Shown one piece after another: positions 1 to 11,386 of a DNA stretch of 64,000 nt (position 1 is the stretch's first letter; every line of letters begins with the position of its first letter). Below the pieces are notes generated by a model. The model worked only from the letters and a program-made list of their open reading frames with translations. It had not been told where the DNA came from and searched no databases. Source of the stretch: Carnegiea gigantea (Eukaryota > Streptophyta > Magnoliopsida > Caryophyllales > Cactaceae); contig JAKOGI010001578.1 of NCBI GenBank assembly GCA_029747015.1, positions 75,001-139,000 on the forward strand, in the 5' to 3' direction. Position numbers and translations under genes: made by a program.

Positions 1-922
1 AAGCAACTCTTCTGTGAGCGCCAGGTTTTGATCCTGGGACCTATAAGACCTGTGGATTTTTATGAATTTTAAATTTTAAAATCAAATTAATTTCTAACTG
101 TTTTAAAATTTATAATAATGTGAATAATTAAAAGAACAGGATTCACTATTGAGTTTAAATTTACGGTTGCTATCTATTGAAGCTCCACAAATAACTCTCT
201 ATGCAGTGTTTGAGAATTCCTCAATTGTGAGCACTCTACTTATTTTAGCATTTGTTATATAAAGATTGGTAAAAGCAGATATTGTAATGAGTCTACACCC
301 TCAATCTTCAATACTTCTTGCAAGTGACACTCCACCTACAAAATTGAAACATTCCAAGCTAGACTTGAGAATAAACTTAACACCATAGAACACACACTTG
401 AAATTTTAGACGGACAAAATTTTTTGTTGAAAGTTAAAAATTAATAAAATAGACTACTGTTTTTATCAAACACTTGATGTATGACGCTTTGAAAGCAATT
501 TCTACACAGAAGATTTCATACCCAAACAAGAGAACACTCACAAATAATTCTCAATTCAATGTAATTCATTCAAGTCTGTCTTTCCTTAATGTACGAGGAG
601 GTTAACATAGGAATCATTACAATTGAAAAAGGGATAGAAAATATTTCCAAAGATAACAAAAGCTAAAATAGGTTAGGAAATAAAATAAGACTTAGATTAT
701 TATTCTAAAAGAGTATCCCTGAATTTCGAAATCTCCTATGCTCCTTAGAATATACACTATCATAAAATTGCTTAGGAGATACTGCTGACATGTCTTTTGG
801 CTAATTAAGTCATGGGCGATAAGTGAAAACATATCACCATCTTTTATACCCCTGTTAGGTGTGGGGAAACTCTTATTAAAATGGTTAACGATGGTGGTAG
901 CACCGTGAATGTTGCTGACTCG
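1..922. other. AT-rich sequence without a recognised gene
   Basis: I see no gene or complete repeat here. The minus strand is open over about 692-955, but only the short stretch next to 949 resembles anything known (the end of a Ty3 pol fragment, listed separately). The rest of that frame matches no family I recognise. It is probably old transposon debris. Confidence 0.4.
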
Positions 923-949
923 CATCGTATCCTTAATTTCCCTAAACGT
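923..949 (-). pseudogene. Distal piece of a Ty3 pol fragment, separated by the 955-6738 insertion
   Basis: Read on the minus strand this encodes TFREIKDTM, the start of the region linking Ty3 reverse transcriptase to RNase H. If the element at 955-6738 and one TSD copy are removed, the frame runs straight from the pol fragment at 6744-7685 (ending SFQ-stop-TSKVVS) into this piece. That continuity supports both the identification and the insertion boundaries. Beyond 923 the similarity stops. Confidence 0.6.
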
Positions 950-954
950 AGACA

Positions 955-1496
955 TGTTCAGTGCTAAATTGTCGCATTTAATATGCCTCTCTCGCCTAAT
1001 TTTAACTCATATAATACCTTAATCTTTAGGTTTTTTACTTGTTTTGTTTAGTGTTATAGGTAATAACATCAATCAACCAAATCCCAAAAAAGGAGCGAAG
1101 ACGGAATGAGAATAGCTGGAAGAACGCGAAGCGAGAGATGACGGGAGGCATGGCCGCGACCCCCCCACCGTCACCACCCTGCAGGTGGCTGGCCAGGGGG
1201 CCACAATGGCCACCTGTCACACTGGCGATAGGCTGTCGCCTAGCAACGGTAGGCCATCATGGTGACGACGGCCGTCGCCCCCTCTGCGCCCCCCGCACTA
1301 CTTTGGCCATCTTGTTTCCTCTTTAAAAGGGGTGTCTGCGGGACTTTGAGGGGGTTCTTTTTGGTGAATTTTGAAGTAGTTTTAGGTTAGCTTATAACCA
1401 ATAAAAACCTCAATAAGAGAATTAGATTAGGAGATTAGATTGTATTTTAGATTCAAGCTTGTGGATTTCAAGTTCATTCAATCAATCAAGCATAAG

Positions 1497-1561
<65 letters not shown>

Positions 1562-2419
1562 TTCATATTTTGTTCTTGTTTAGGTTTCATTAGTTAGTTC
1601 TTGTATTTGATTCGTTTTAGCTTCAATGTTTCGTTTTTATTGTTAATCCATGTTTAATTAGCTTGCTATATTAGATTAGTTTCTTTCTCTCTCCTCCACA
1701 GTTCATTTTTATGTGTTTGTTTGTTAGTTTAGCTGTAGTTAGGTTTAATTATGTTTTGTGATGATTAGTTGTTAATTTTGTTGGCTTGGATTGGGACTAG
1801 CTCTTTGATGGATAATTAGTCTTGTATTAGGCCTAACCACACCCAGTTTATACCTAGAACTTAGAGTTTTCTCTCACGCTGCCAAATATTCGATGAAATG
1901 CTTGAGAGAGCTTTCATCTTTATTTTTGGGTGATTGGCTTATGCCGAGAGGTGAGGTCAATTAGTTAGTGTGGAAGAGGGGTTAGCCGATATTTGGACAT
2001 GAAAATAGTCCCGATCCTAGCTAGGTCCAAAGGTTGCTAATCTTGTGGTTTAATTGGACTAACCCTACGAAAATAGGTGGTTAGACTAATTAGAGTAGCT
2101 CATGACCTTTGAAAGAGGGTTTGGGTGGTCTTCAATGGTGCAACCGACCATCTCTTGTTTTTATTAGAAGTTTGGTAGGTTAGGACTCAACTCGATTACG
2201 TGGTTTGTCAATTGGCTCGACTACAATTACAACCCACTTTTTGCATGTTTGTTAGTTTAGTTAAGGGTGTGTTTATTTCGTTTATATTTAGCCTAGCTTG
2301 AACCACTTGAGCTAATTCCGGTACTTGAAACCCAACTCCTTGTGGATGGCACCCCGAGTACTCGATGGTAAAACCTTGCACTGGAGTTATAAATATTAAA
2401 ACTCGAATTCTTCCTATCA
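955..2419 (+). repeat. 5' LTR of the non-autonomous element
   Basis: The LTR is 1465 bp, begins TG and ends CA. It contains a GC-rich island at about 1140-1300, a TTTAAAAGG TATA-like sequence near 1322, and a long TC tract. It aligns along its length with 5293-6738. Its start and 3' third also align with 18498-19690, identifying a shared LTR family. Confidence 0.88.
1497..1559 (+). repeat. (TC)n microsatellite inside the LTR
   Basis: An almost pure TC tract with one interruption. The same tract sits at the matching place in the other LTR (5831-5887), so it belongs to the LTR family and was not acquired later. Confidence 0.95.
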
Positions 2420-2425
2420 AATTTT

Positions 2426-2442
2426 TGGCACTGTTGTCGAGG
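2426..2442 (+). promoter_or_regulatory. Primer-binding site, tRNA-Asp type, degenerate
   Basis: TGGCACTGTTGTCGAGG lies 6 bp inside the 5' LTR. It resembles the tRNA-Asp-complementary site used by Athila-type elements (TGGCGCCGTTGCCGGGG, from memory of the family) with a few, mostly transition, changes. Complementarity to the tRNA ends after about 17 bases, in contrast to the element at 18498. Confidence 0.65.
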
Positions 2443-2775
2443 TGTTGGCACTTTTCAATATTGGGATTTACTTGAGCATTCAAGGCTAGGCCTTTAGAAA
2501 ATCCAAAAAAAATTAAAAAAATCAAAAATTTGAAAAAAAAAAATCAAAATGGCTATTTTCCATTCCCCTCAATTTGAGCATGAACCTTTTGACAGTATTT
2601 GTCTAGATTGAATAACTATTGTGCTAAATATGTGCATTTCACGTATGAGAAATGGGAAATATACAATGTTGTTTTTGAGGGAATAACATATGAGACTCTA
2701 GCCATCCTTGAGTCCATGTGTTATGGTGGTATGTGCTACTTAAATATTGATGACATATGAGATTTATTTGAATCT

Positions 2776-3354
2776 TTGGCTTGGTATCAATGGCAATGTG
2801 AGAGCGCTGGGGATTCATTCTATAACTATTCTTCTTACCCTTACGTTATGTGCTGTTATTGCCGATCTTTTGACCATGATGTGAATTCTTGTCCTTATTA
2901 TGATGTTTCTGATGAATGTTATGTTAAGCCTGATGGCATGATAGGGACGATGAATGAGCAACATGAGCACTTTGTTTATGAGATGAGGAAGTGTGACCTA
3001 TTGCATGGGACCGACCCTAGTCTACCTTTCCCTAGACTTGAGGCCAGTCTCTATGATAATTGCGAATCTTCCTTCCCCCTAGAGTCGAATCTTGTTGATG
3101 ATACACCTTCCACTGACCTAGAGGAAGCATTCGACCCTCCTTTGATTTCTTTATCACTTGTTGCTCCATCCTCTCCTAGCACACCCATTGGCACTACCGT
3201 TAGTGTTTTAACCTTACTAGCTTCTCCCCTCCCTTCAACTCAGTACACAGGGTTAGAGATAGGTGAGCATTATAGGGCTGAGGCTAGTTTTATTGAGGAC
3301 GCTGTGATTGATTGGTCAAAAGAACCTTCCCTGATTGAGCCCCATCTTGAGTAG
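2776..3354 (+). CDS. Gag-like zinc-knuckle reading frame of the non-autonomous element (192 codons)
   Basis: This is the only sizeable frame in the interior. It has a CX2CX4HX4C zinc knuckle formed by C26, C29, H34 and C39, the nucleic-acid-binding motif of retroviral-type nucleocapsid. The rest is acidic and rich in Ser and Pro with no catalytic motif. Similar sequence continues downstream out of frame (for example near 3690-3790), so the original protein was probably longer and the frame is now decayed. It may be a nucleocapsid-like protein kept by the non-autonomous element. Function beyond RNA binding is unknown. The Met at 2776 is simply the first in the frame. Confidence 0.5.
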   Translation: MAWYQWQCESAGDSFYNYSSYPYVMCCYCRSFDHDVNSCPYYDVSDECYVKPDGMIGTMNEQHEHFVYEMRKCDLLHGTDPSLPFPRLEASLYDNCESSFPLESNLVDDTPSTDLEEAFDPPLISLSLVAPSSPSTPIGTTVSVLTLLASPLPSTQYTGLEIGEHYRAEASFIEDAVIDWSKEPSLIEPHLE

Positions 3355-5292
3355 GCTCTCTTTGAGGAGTTGTGTGGTGGTTGGTATCACTCCTAGCATT
3401 AGGCATATAGACTCCATTTGCACCAAGCTACTTGACTTGACCCCCATTTCATCCCTTTTACTTCCCACCACCCCCTGTCTTTTTTATGCATTTCATGAGT
3501 CCTGAGGTGATATTAGAGGGCCTTACCCCTCATTTGGTCCATATTGTGCACACCTAGAGGACGTGCCTAGGACAATCGTGTGGAATACTTTGTTTTATTG
3601 TACTTTTGATTTTTCTATGGCATTCGATAACTTTAAGAGAGCAATAACTCTATTTGCTACATCTTTACTAGTGTTCTCTTGCTTATGTCATTTGAGATGA
3701 ACGGAATATCATATGACAAGCTCTTGGAAGCTTTGACGGCATCTAAGTTGACGACTCGAGTCATGAGTGACGAAGAGGAGTGACTGATGCTCCTTGCACC
3801 TCCACAGCACCATCCTAGAGAGGCATAGTTCAGGTACAATCAGTACCTAACCTGGTATAATCGTTCTCACTTTTCTCCCTTCTTTTTATTTTTTTTCTTT
3901 TACTTTTTATTTAGTGGTGGATATTAGGTTGTGTTTTTGCTGGTGATCAACTTTGAGGTGAAATTTGGGATATTGTAGAGCCAATTGATGGCTATGATCA
4001 CCTTTGTTTGTTTTTGTGCATATTTGTGTTTCGTGATTGGTGGTTGGATTTGTATATGTTCGTTTTTGGGGGTGTTAGTTTTATATATATGTATGGTCTT
4101 GTTATCGATCGGCGAGGTTATGCTTCTAGAAGAGTGTGTTAACTTGTGTATATGTGTACAGGTTTAGTGTTTCCCTGTGTTTTGTGTTTTGTGTGTTTTT
4201 GTGGTCATTGTGACTCCTTCGCTCACAATGAGGACATTATGAGATCCAGTTGTGGGGGAGGAGAAGCCATGCTTCAATCTTTTGAAAAAAAAAAAAAAAG
4301 AGGAAATTTTTCAAAAACAAAAAGATTTTATGTCTCCCTTGTTTTAGGGGAGTTTTGTACTATTTTGATCGACTTTGATCCCTCGTACCTTAGCTATTGG
4401 CTTGCATATAACTATAATGTGCATGATAGATCTTTATCCTAAGTGAGTCTTTCTAAACTCCAATTCTAACCTCAATAGTTCATTATAGCTGTGCAATCCA
4501 GTCCTTATTTATACCATCATCATTATCTTAGGGTCTTAGTTTTCCATGATTAGCTCTCCCACTTGTCTTTGTACGCGATTACATTTGTTTTTGTTTGCAT
4601 TTCACATTTAGGGAAAAAAAAAAGCAAAAAGAAGAAAAAAAGAAAATAAAAAAAGAAAAAGAAAGCATTTGGAATAACAAGTATCCCTTTAAGGCATGCA
4701 CTACTGGGTGCTACCCTTTGAGGCAATACTGCTACTGGGAATGCTTTCTCTCCGTGTTAATAAGTCAATAGTGTAGTTTGTGCCGATCAAGTGGGATTGA
4801 GTTTGATTCTGATAAGCCTAAGTCCTAGAATGATGATATACTAGCACACTAAGCACTGGGATGGATTCAAAGTTTTGATGTACAGTGAGGTGAAAAGTTG
4901 GTGTTTTGATATCATCCTTGGAGATAGAGAGTGTTGATGTGTATATTCTGTCTATATGCAGATTGATTTATTTGTTGCAGGGGTGATTTGGTTATTTATA
5001 ATGTGTACAGTCCTCTCCCTTATACATTTTTGTGCTTTGTTTGTAAGTCCAAACTGTTTTTCTGTTTCTGTTTCTTTTTTCCCTTTTATTTTTCTTTTTT
5101 CTAATTTTGTGGGTACATCTTCTACAAACCTTCACGAGACCTCACTCATCCACTTGGGGGAACCAAGGGGTTTAAAGGGCTTGTTGCATATACTAAATGC
5201 AACCGTGATTCTTACAAAAGTAAGTTAGGTTCTTAGGTTAGTTTTTATTTTGTTTTGCTCGATGACGAGCAAAAGGTAGGTGTGGGCGTGTA
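3355..5292 (+). other. Noncoding interior of the non-autonomous element
   Basis: Apart from degenerate traces of the zinc-knuckle protein (about 3355-3840), I see no gene. There is a purine-rich stretch at 4613-4672. The likely polypurine tract is at about 5271-5285, just before the 3' LTR. Confidence 0.6.
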
Positions 5293-5827
5293 TGTTCAGT
5301 GCTAAATTCTCGTATTTTATATGCCTCTCTTACCTAATTTTAGCTTATATAATAACTTAATCATTAGATTTTTTACTTGTTTTGTTTACTTTTATAGGCA
5401 ATAAAATCGATCAAGCAAATTCCGCAAAAAAGAGCAGCGACGAAATGAGAATAGCCGGAAGAACGCGAAGCGAGAGATGACAGGAGGCATAGCCGCGACC
5501 CCCCACTGTTGCCACCCTGTAGGTGGGTGGGTAGGGGGACACCTGTCGTGCCGGCGATAGGCTATTGCCTAGCGATGACAAGCCATCGTGGTGGCAATGA
5601 CCGTCGCCCCCTCTGCTCCCCCGCGCGCTGCTTTGGCCATCTTGTTTCCTCTTTAACAGGTGTGTCTTCCCGAATTTAAGGGGGTTCTTTTTGGTGACTT
5701 TTAGGTTAGTCTTTAACCAATAAAAACCTCAATAGGAGGATTAGATTAGGAGATTAGATTGCATTTCGGATTCAAGCTTGTAGATTTCAAGTTCATTCAA
5801 TCAATCAAGCATAAGTTTTCTCTTCTC

Positions 5828-5890
<63 letters not shown>

Positions 5891-6738
5891 CTTTGTTCTT
5901 ATTTATGTTTTGTTAGTTTAATTCTCGTATTTGATTTGTTTTAGTTTCAATGTTTAGTTTTTATTGTTAATCCATGTTTAATTAGTTTGCTGGATTACTT
6001 TAGTTTCTTTCTCTCTTCTCCATAGTTCATGTTTATGTGTTCGTTTGTTAGTTTAGTTGTAGTTAGTTTTAATTATGTTTTGTAATGCATAGTTGTTAAT
6101 TTTGTTGGCTTGGATTGTAATTAGTTCTTTGATGGCTAATTAGTTTTGTATTAGGCCTAATCACACTCAATTTTTGCCTAGAACTTAGAGTTTTCTCTCA
6201 TGCCTTGCACGTGTTCGATGAAATAATTGAGAGAGCTTTCATCTTTATTTTTGGGCGATTGACTTATGCTGAGATGTGAGGTCAATTAGTTAGTGTGGGA
6301 GAGGGGAGAGCCAGGATTTGGACATGAAAACAGTCTCGATCCTAGATAGGTCCGAGGATTGCTAATCTTGTGATATAATTGGGCTAACCCTATGAAAATA
6401 GGTGGTTAGACTAATTAGACTAGCTCATAAGCCTTAAGAGAGGGCTTGAGTGGTCTTCAATAGTGCAACCGACCATCTCTTGTTTTTAGTAGAAGTTTGG
6501 TAGGTTAGGACTCGCCTCGATTACTTGGTTCGTCAATTGGCCCGATTACAATTACAGGCCACTTTTTATATGTTAGTTTAGTTTAGGGTGTCTCTCTTTC
6601 ATTTACATTTAGCCTAGCTTGAACCACTCGAGCTCCCGGTACTTGAAACCCACCTCCATGTGGACGACACCCCAAGTACTCGACAGTAAAACCTTGCACT
6701 TGGGGTTATAAATATTAAAACTCAAATTCTTCCTATCA
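5293..6738 (+). repeat. 3' LTR of the non-autonomous element
   Basis: The LTR is 1446 bp with the same ends (TGTTCAGTGC to CTATCA) as 955-2419, followed by the second AGACA TSD copy. It carries the homologous TC tract and GC-rich island. It differs from its partner by many substitutions and small indels, mostly transitions. Confidence 0.88.
5831..5887 (+). repeat. (TC)n microsatellite inside the 3' LTR
   Basis: Homologous to the TC tract in the 5' LTR. Confidence 0.95.
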
Positions 6739-6743
6739 AGACA

Positions 6744-7685
6744 CTACTTTAGAAGTTCATTGAAATGACCATTTCTTGAGGCAATCTATGATGAGGGCCA
6801 TACTAGAACCAAAGTACCTAATGAATCTCTTATAAAAGGACGCGTGGCCATGCAAACTCCTAGCCTTAGTGATAGCCATGGGTTTAGGCCATTCCCTAAT
6901 GGCTTTCACTTTGTTAAGGTCAACAGAGATTCCTTGAGTAGGCACAATGAACTAGGGCTGTCAAAAGTTATCACGACAGGATTACCGACCCGAACCAAAC
7001 ACAAAATTAAGTGGGTTCAGGTAAAAATTTGCCTCTATAAGAATATAGAAAAGCTGCCTAGGATGCTCAATGTGTTGCTTTTGAGACTTGCTGTACAGTA
7101 AAAGGTCATCAAAATACACCACCAAGAACTTCCCTAAGAATGGTTGCAAAACATGAGTCATGAGTCTCATAAATGTGTTGGGAGTATTAGACAATCCATA
7201 TGGCATTGGAATCCATTCAAATAGGTTATCTTGGGTCTTAAAAGAAGTTTTTCATTTATCCCCAGGCCTAATGCGAACCTGATGATAGCCACTGCAAAAG
7301 TCTATCTTAAAAAACTAGCTAGACCCAGCAAGATAAGTAAGCATATCCTCTCACCTTGGAATAGGGAATCTATATTTCACAGTGATTTTGTTAAAACTCT
7401 GTTATCAACACACTTCCACCAAGACCCATCCTTCTTAGGAGTAATAAGAGTGGGAACCACATAAGGACTCAAGCTATGGTGAATGAAGCATGTGGACAAT
7501 ACTTCCTCAACCTATCAATTCAACTCAGCTCTCCTAGTAGGAATTAGCGTATACTAAGGAAGGTTAGGCAGCTGCCAAGGACTAGGTTGGTGGCATGTTG
7601 TCCCCAAGGGGGGGTAACTCACCCAGGAGCTCATCAAGAATGATATTGCCAAACTCTTTAGGTAACTCATCAATCTTATTAGGGA
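6744..7685 (-). pseudogene. Ty3/gypsy (chromovirus-like) reverse transcriptase fragment
   Basis: Read leftward from about 7685, the frames give, in order: the conserved entry PYVVPTLITPKKDGSW (about 7410-7465), a degenerate finger/palm region, then MPYGLSNTPNTFMRLM, the catalytic box YFDD (about 7100) and the thumb/connection motif SFYKRF (about 6800). This is the usual chromovirus RT order. It is interrupted by several stops and frameshifts and cannot be expressed. Its left end is split from 923-949 by the 955-6738 insertion. Its right end runs directly into copia sequence at about 7685. No Ty3 integrase or LTR is found nearby. Confidence 0.8.
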
Positions 7686-9369
7686 TTGTCGCAGACGGGA
7701 ACAACAGGAGCAAAAGTGTCATGATAGTCAATACCTGCTTGTTGATGATTTCCTGCAGCAACCAACCTTGCTTTGTAATGTTTTAGTGACACATCAGAAT
7801 TGTATTTTATCCTGAAAACTCACTTATTTACCAGCAGATTGTGAGCATTGGTGTGTGGAACAAGTTCCCAGATATCATTAGAAACCAAAGCATCAAACTC
7901 ATCAGACATGGCCGCTTTCCACTTGGGATAAGGCATAGCTTCTGTAAAGAAAGAGTGTTCAGACTCAGAAGACCCAGTAGTAAGGGATAGAATATGTTTG
8001 GGCTTTGAAATACCGGACTCGGACCTATTTTGCATGGGATGGATATTAGTAACAGACACACTAGCTCTAAACAAGTTGATGACCGGGGAAGACGAGGTGG
8101 GAGAAGGGGAAGAGGAATGGGGGACCATAGGAACAGGAGAGGGGGAGATCATAGGATCACCGAAACTGATTGGGTCAAGGGAAGGGACACCGAAGGTGGA
8201 GATCGAGGAGGGGAGGGGGCGCACAGAGCAAGGGAGAGGATACACGGGGTGAAACCACCATGAGAGGAGGAGAGAAAGAACAATGACTGGATGCAGTCAC
8301 AGGAGGAGAAGACAATGACAGTTTTGTATAAGACGATGATAAAGGAATCGGAGAATCAACACTCGTAAGAGAGAGAATGTCATTAATAAGAAGATCGGTG
8401 TGTGGCAAAGACAAAACATGAGAAGAAGACAACTATTAGAAAGGAAAAACATTTTCATGAAAGCGAACACGTCGACTTATGTAAATCTTACCATTCATAG
8501 AATCATAGCAACGATAGCCTTTGTGGTTGTAATTTACTCGATAAAGATCTGGAATGTTAGGAAAACAGGCACAACCAAAAGTCTGTAAGAAAGTGTAATC
8601 AGGGATGCGGTTAAACAGTCTTTCAAAAGGGGATTTATGATCAAGAGTAGGCATAGGTAAACGGTTAATGGTAAAAACAGCAGCAAAAGCAGCTTCGGCC
8701 CAACAGGTAGAAGGAAAAAGAGATTGAATTAAGAAAGTCCTAACCATCTCTAAGATATGCTTATGCTTACATTCAGCTACACCGTTATGTGTCTGCGTTT
8801 CAAGACAGAATTTTCGAAAAAGAATACCAGATGCCAAGCAATGATTTTTAAGAGAATTATTATCAAATTCTAGTCCACCATCACATTGAAAAATTTTTAT
8901 TTTCTGATCAAAATGATTCTCAACCAATTTTTAAAACTGAACAAAAATTAACAGAACCTATGTTTTACATTTCATGTGGTATAACCAACTGAAATGTGAA
9001 AAATCATCCACAAAAATTATATAATATCGAAAATATTTAATGGAATCACATGGAACTTCCCAAACATCAGAATGTATAATATGTAATGGAGTTTTGGAAC
9101 AATGATCAACCAAAGCACAAGGTAACCATTGAGATTTAGCTAGACGACATGTAACACCACTATCTGAAAAAACAGTACCGGAAATAGTTTTATTCTTCCT
9201 ATGAGTATCTAAAACTCATGTGCCATGATGACCAAGTCTTCGATGCCAAAGGTCGATAGAATCATGCAAGACAGCCAATGCAGGAACATGCTTAGGGAGA
9301 CGCCTAAGGTAGATAGGATAAACAGTATCGGTAGTGTGGCTAGGCCCCTGTAGAAGGACATCACTTGTG
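7686..9369 (-). pseudogene. Ty1/copia integrase to start of reverse transcriptase, left half of a split element
   Basis: Leftward from 9369 the minus strand encodes the pre-integrase region with a zinc-finger-like RHRRLGHHG segment (about 9220-9260), the integrase core (8436-8927; QCDGGLEF, then a degraded QTHNGVAECKH near the third catalytic position), a Ser/Pro-rich linker (8175-8400), and the RT entry (7820-8245; HPMQNRSESGI, WKAAMSDEFDAL, IWELVP). It ends at KARLVAAGNHQQAGIDYHDTFAPVV at about 7700. The frame shifts several times, so this is a pseudogene. The other half (protease and gag) lies at 33920-35846, beyond the inserted element 9375-33914. The copia reading continues across that insertion through KDN and then TTSDVLLQGP. 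Confidence 0.8.
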
Positions 9370-9374
9370 GTGTT

Positions 9375-10109
9375 TGTAATTGTAAAATTACAAAGATTGA
9401 ATTTTTATAGATTTGATTTGAATGAATTGAGTACAATCTCTATGAATATAAAATCTTCTGATTCTCTCTCCTTTAAGGATGGATTTTCCAACCTTTGAAA
9501 CAAGGGGGTGGCAGCCTATTTATAGGAAAGCCTCCTCCTTGAAAGTGATGATGGGCCTTGACTTGGATTTTGGGTTTTGACCGGGGTTTTGGGCCTTTCA
9601 ATCAGGCTTTACATTTGACTTCCGTTTGTTTAACTTTGACTTTAACTTTGACTTAAGAGTCTCCCGGGCTTGGGCCGAGCATTGACTTGGAAGTCACCTC
9701 GAGCTTTGACCGGACGTTGACTTGAGAGTCGTTTTAACGTTTGACTTGTGAGTCGGTGTAGGTCTTGACCTTTGACTTTGACCTTTGACTTTGGCTTTCA
9801 CTTTCACTTTGACCTGGTTTCAGCCGCGCTTTGATTTGGACGTCGTTCGGACTTTAGGTAGTGTCTTAACTTGGTAGTCATCTTGAGCGTCGATTTGGGC
9901 TTTGACTTGAGTTTTGACTGAGCCTAGACTTGAAAGTTATTTGGGCTTCGTCTTAGACTTGACTTGTGAGTCTTTTGGGCCTAACTTGTGAGCCTTTTGG
10001 GCCTGATTTGTGAGTCTTTGGGCCCAACTAAAATTAATTAAAAGGGTTGGCCCAATTAATTAATTTAATTTAATTTTGGTATGACACGAATAAATTTTTG
10101 GTGCCTACA
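9375..10109 (-). repeat. Left LTR (3' LTR in element sense) with a dense TTGAC array
   Basis: The LTR is 735 bp, starting TGTAATTG and ending GCCTACA on the plus strand. It aligns with 33170-33914. A TATA-like CTATTTATAG lies near 9513-9523 on the minus sense. By hand count, 17 copies of TTGAC, nearly all followed by C or T, fall within about 9558-9965. TTGAC(C/T) is the W-box core bound by WRKY factors. Confidence 0.88.
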
Positions 10110-10124
10110 AATGCCCCCTCGAGA
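10110..10124 (-). promoter_or_regulatory. Polypurine tract of the gag-only element
   Basis: On the minus strand CTCGAGGGGGCATT directly precedes the left LTR, as expected for the plus-strand primer of an element running right to left. Confidence 0.65.
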
Positions 10125-10990
10125 CAAGATCACGTACGAGACTTTGTCGTCGGAACGTAACCGACGTCTCAAAAAAATTTTTCTTTCTTATGGCATCTGT
10201 GACCCGTTTTCGTCATGAACTTTACCCAATTTTGACAACGCTAGCCTGGTCCATCTCTCCTATTTGCTGTTCTTTTTTTTTTTTTGGTGTGGGCCAGCCT
10301 GGCTTTGCTCCTTCAACTTTTTCTCTTTCTTTTTTTCTTGAGCGAGCCTGGTCCTTTTCGTTTCAGCTCCTGCCGCGGCCCAACCCACCTTTGCTTTATC
10401 TCATTTAAGGGACACGCAAGGAGCACGTGACCCCGGTCCAGACTTCTTTCCTGCCTTGTTTTCCTTTGCCTAGGCTGGGCCCGATTTCTTGGTCTGCCTT
10501 TGTTTCCTCTTCCTTTTTTTTTCGGCTTTGTTTACACAGCGGGCTGGGCTCAGCCTTCGCTTCCTTTCTTTTTTCTTTCTAACCCAGCCCAGCTTTGTCA
10601 TTTAAGGGCATGAGGGGAGCACGTGATTGCACAGCATTGTCGCCCTTTCTTCTTTCTGGCTTCTTCGCAGCTCCCAGCTGCCCAGCTCTTCTTCTTCATT
10701 CTTACTCTTCGACAGTCACCAACGTACCCAGCCACCTTGCACAACCCTTTTTGCACAGGCCTCATTTCTTCTTCGCAGCAAGCCCTCTGAAACTAGAGAC
10801 CTTCATTTGTGCTGCTGCCCTTTGTTTGTGCTGCTGTTGCTACTCACGGTGGGAGGCCCCTTCAAAGCTTGATCCTTTCACCTCCACTTTTGGTCCTAGT
10901 GACCATCAAGGTATCACATTTCTCCATTTTTCTTTTTTTCTTCTTTTTTGTCGGGCAGCTCCATTCCCCACTTCCTTCCTTGTAACAGAG
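10125..10990 (-). other. Noncoding interior of the gag-only element
   Basis: Pyrimidine-rich on the plus strand with T runs. Open frames here (for example 10595-11038 plus) are Ser/Leu/Phe-rich translations of CT-rich DNA with no recognisable motif. I see no gene. Confidence 0.6.
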
Positions 10991-10995
10991 CAAAC

Positions 10996-11380
10996 TGTTG
11001 GATTTTATAGAAGCTCAGAGGAATTATGGTGGAAATGATTTAATTTGATGAAAGATGTTTGATGGTTGAAAGCTTTATAGGAGGAGAGACTAATTGGGCG
11101 AATGAGAAATGTTGTATTGCATTGCATCAAGTGATCCTACAATGTGGTATTTATAGAGGGAGTTTTGGCTTTACCCTCCAAAAATATCTAAGATATTTCT
11201 AATTTTAATTTAATTCTCCTTTTAAGTTTTTATCTAGATTTTTCTTATAGATTCTAGGGCCTAGATAGATATTCTAGTACACAATTCTAGAATCTAGATA
11301 TTTCTATAATATACAATCTAGATAATTATCAAGACTTTTCTAGATTATTTGACACTAAGATTTTCTAGATTATTTTAACA
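10996..11380 (-). repeat. 3' LTR of the Tork-like copia element
   Basis: 385 bp, TGTTGGATTT to TTTTAACA on the plus strand. TATA-like TATTTATAG at 11148-11156. Its inner edge touches the polypurine tract. Confidence 0.92.
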
Positions 11381-11386
11381 CTCCCC

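Larger units (their letters stand above)
955..6738 (+). mobile_element. Non-autonomous LTR retrotransposon (LARD-like), complete with TSD
   Basis: The element has two LTRs (955-2419 and 5293-6738), both starting TGTTCAGTGC and ending CTATCA. A perfect 5-bp TSD, AGACA, lies at 950-954 and 6739-6743. A primer-binding-site-like sequence (2426-2442) follows the 5' LTR and a purine-rich stretch (about 5271-5285) lies just before the 3' LTR. The 2.9 kb interior has no protease, reverse transcriptase or integrase, only a zinc-knuckle reading frame and noncoding sequence, so it would depend on proteins from another element. The LTRs are related to the 5' LTR of the Athila-like element at 18498, so an Athila-type partner is plausible. 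The LTRs differ at many positions, suggesting an old insertion. Confidence 0.88.

Noticed and set aside
692..955. Independent 87-codon gene on the minus strand
   Set aside because: Its first codons are the continuation of the Ty3 pol fragment across the 955-6738 insertion, and the rest shows no recognisable family.
10190..11038. Plus-strand frames rich in Phe, Ser and Leu
   Set aside because: They lie in pyrimidine-rich noncoding DNA of a minus-strand element, and one runs into the inserted copia LTR.
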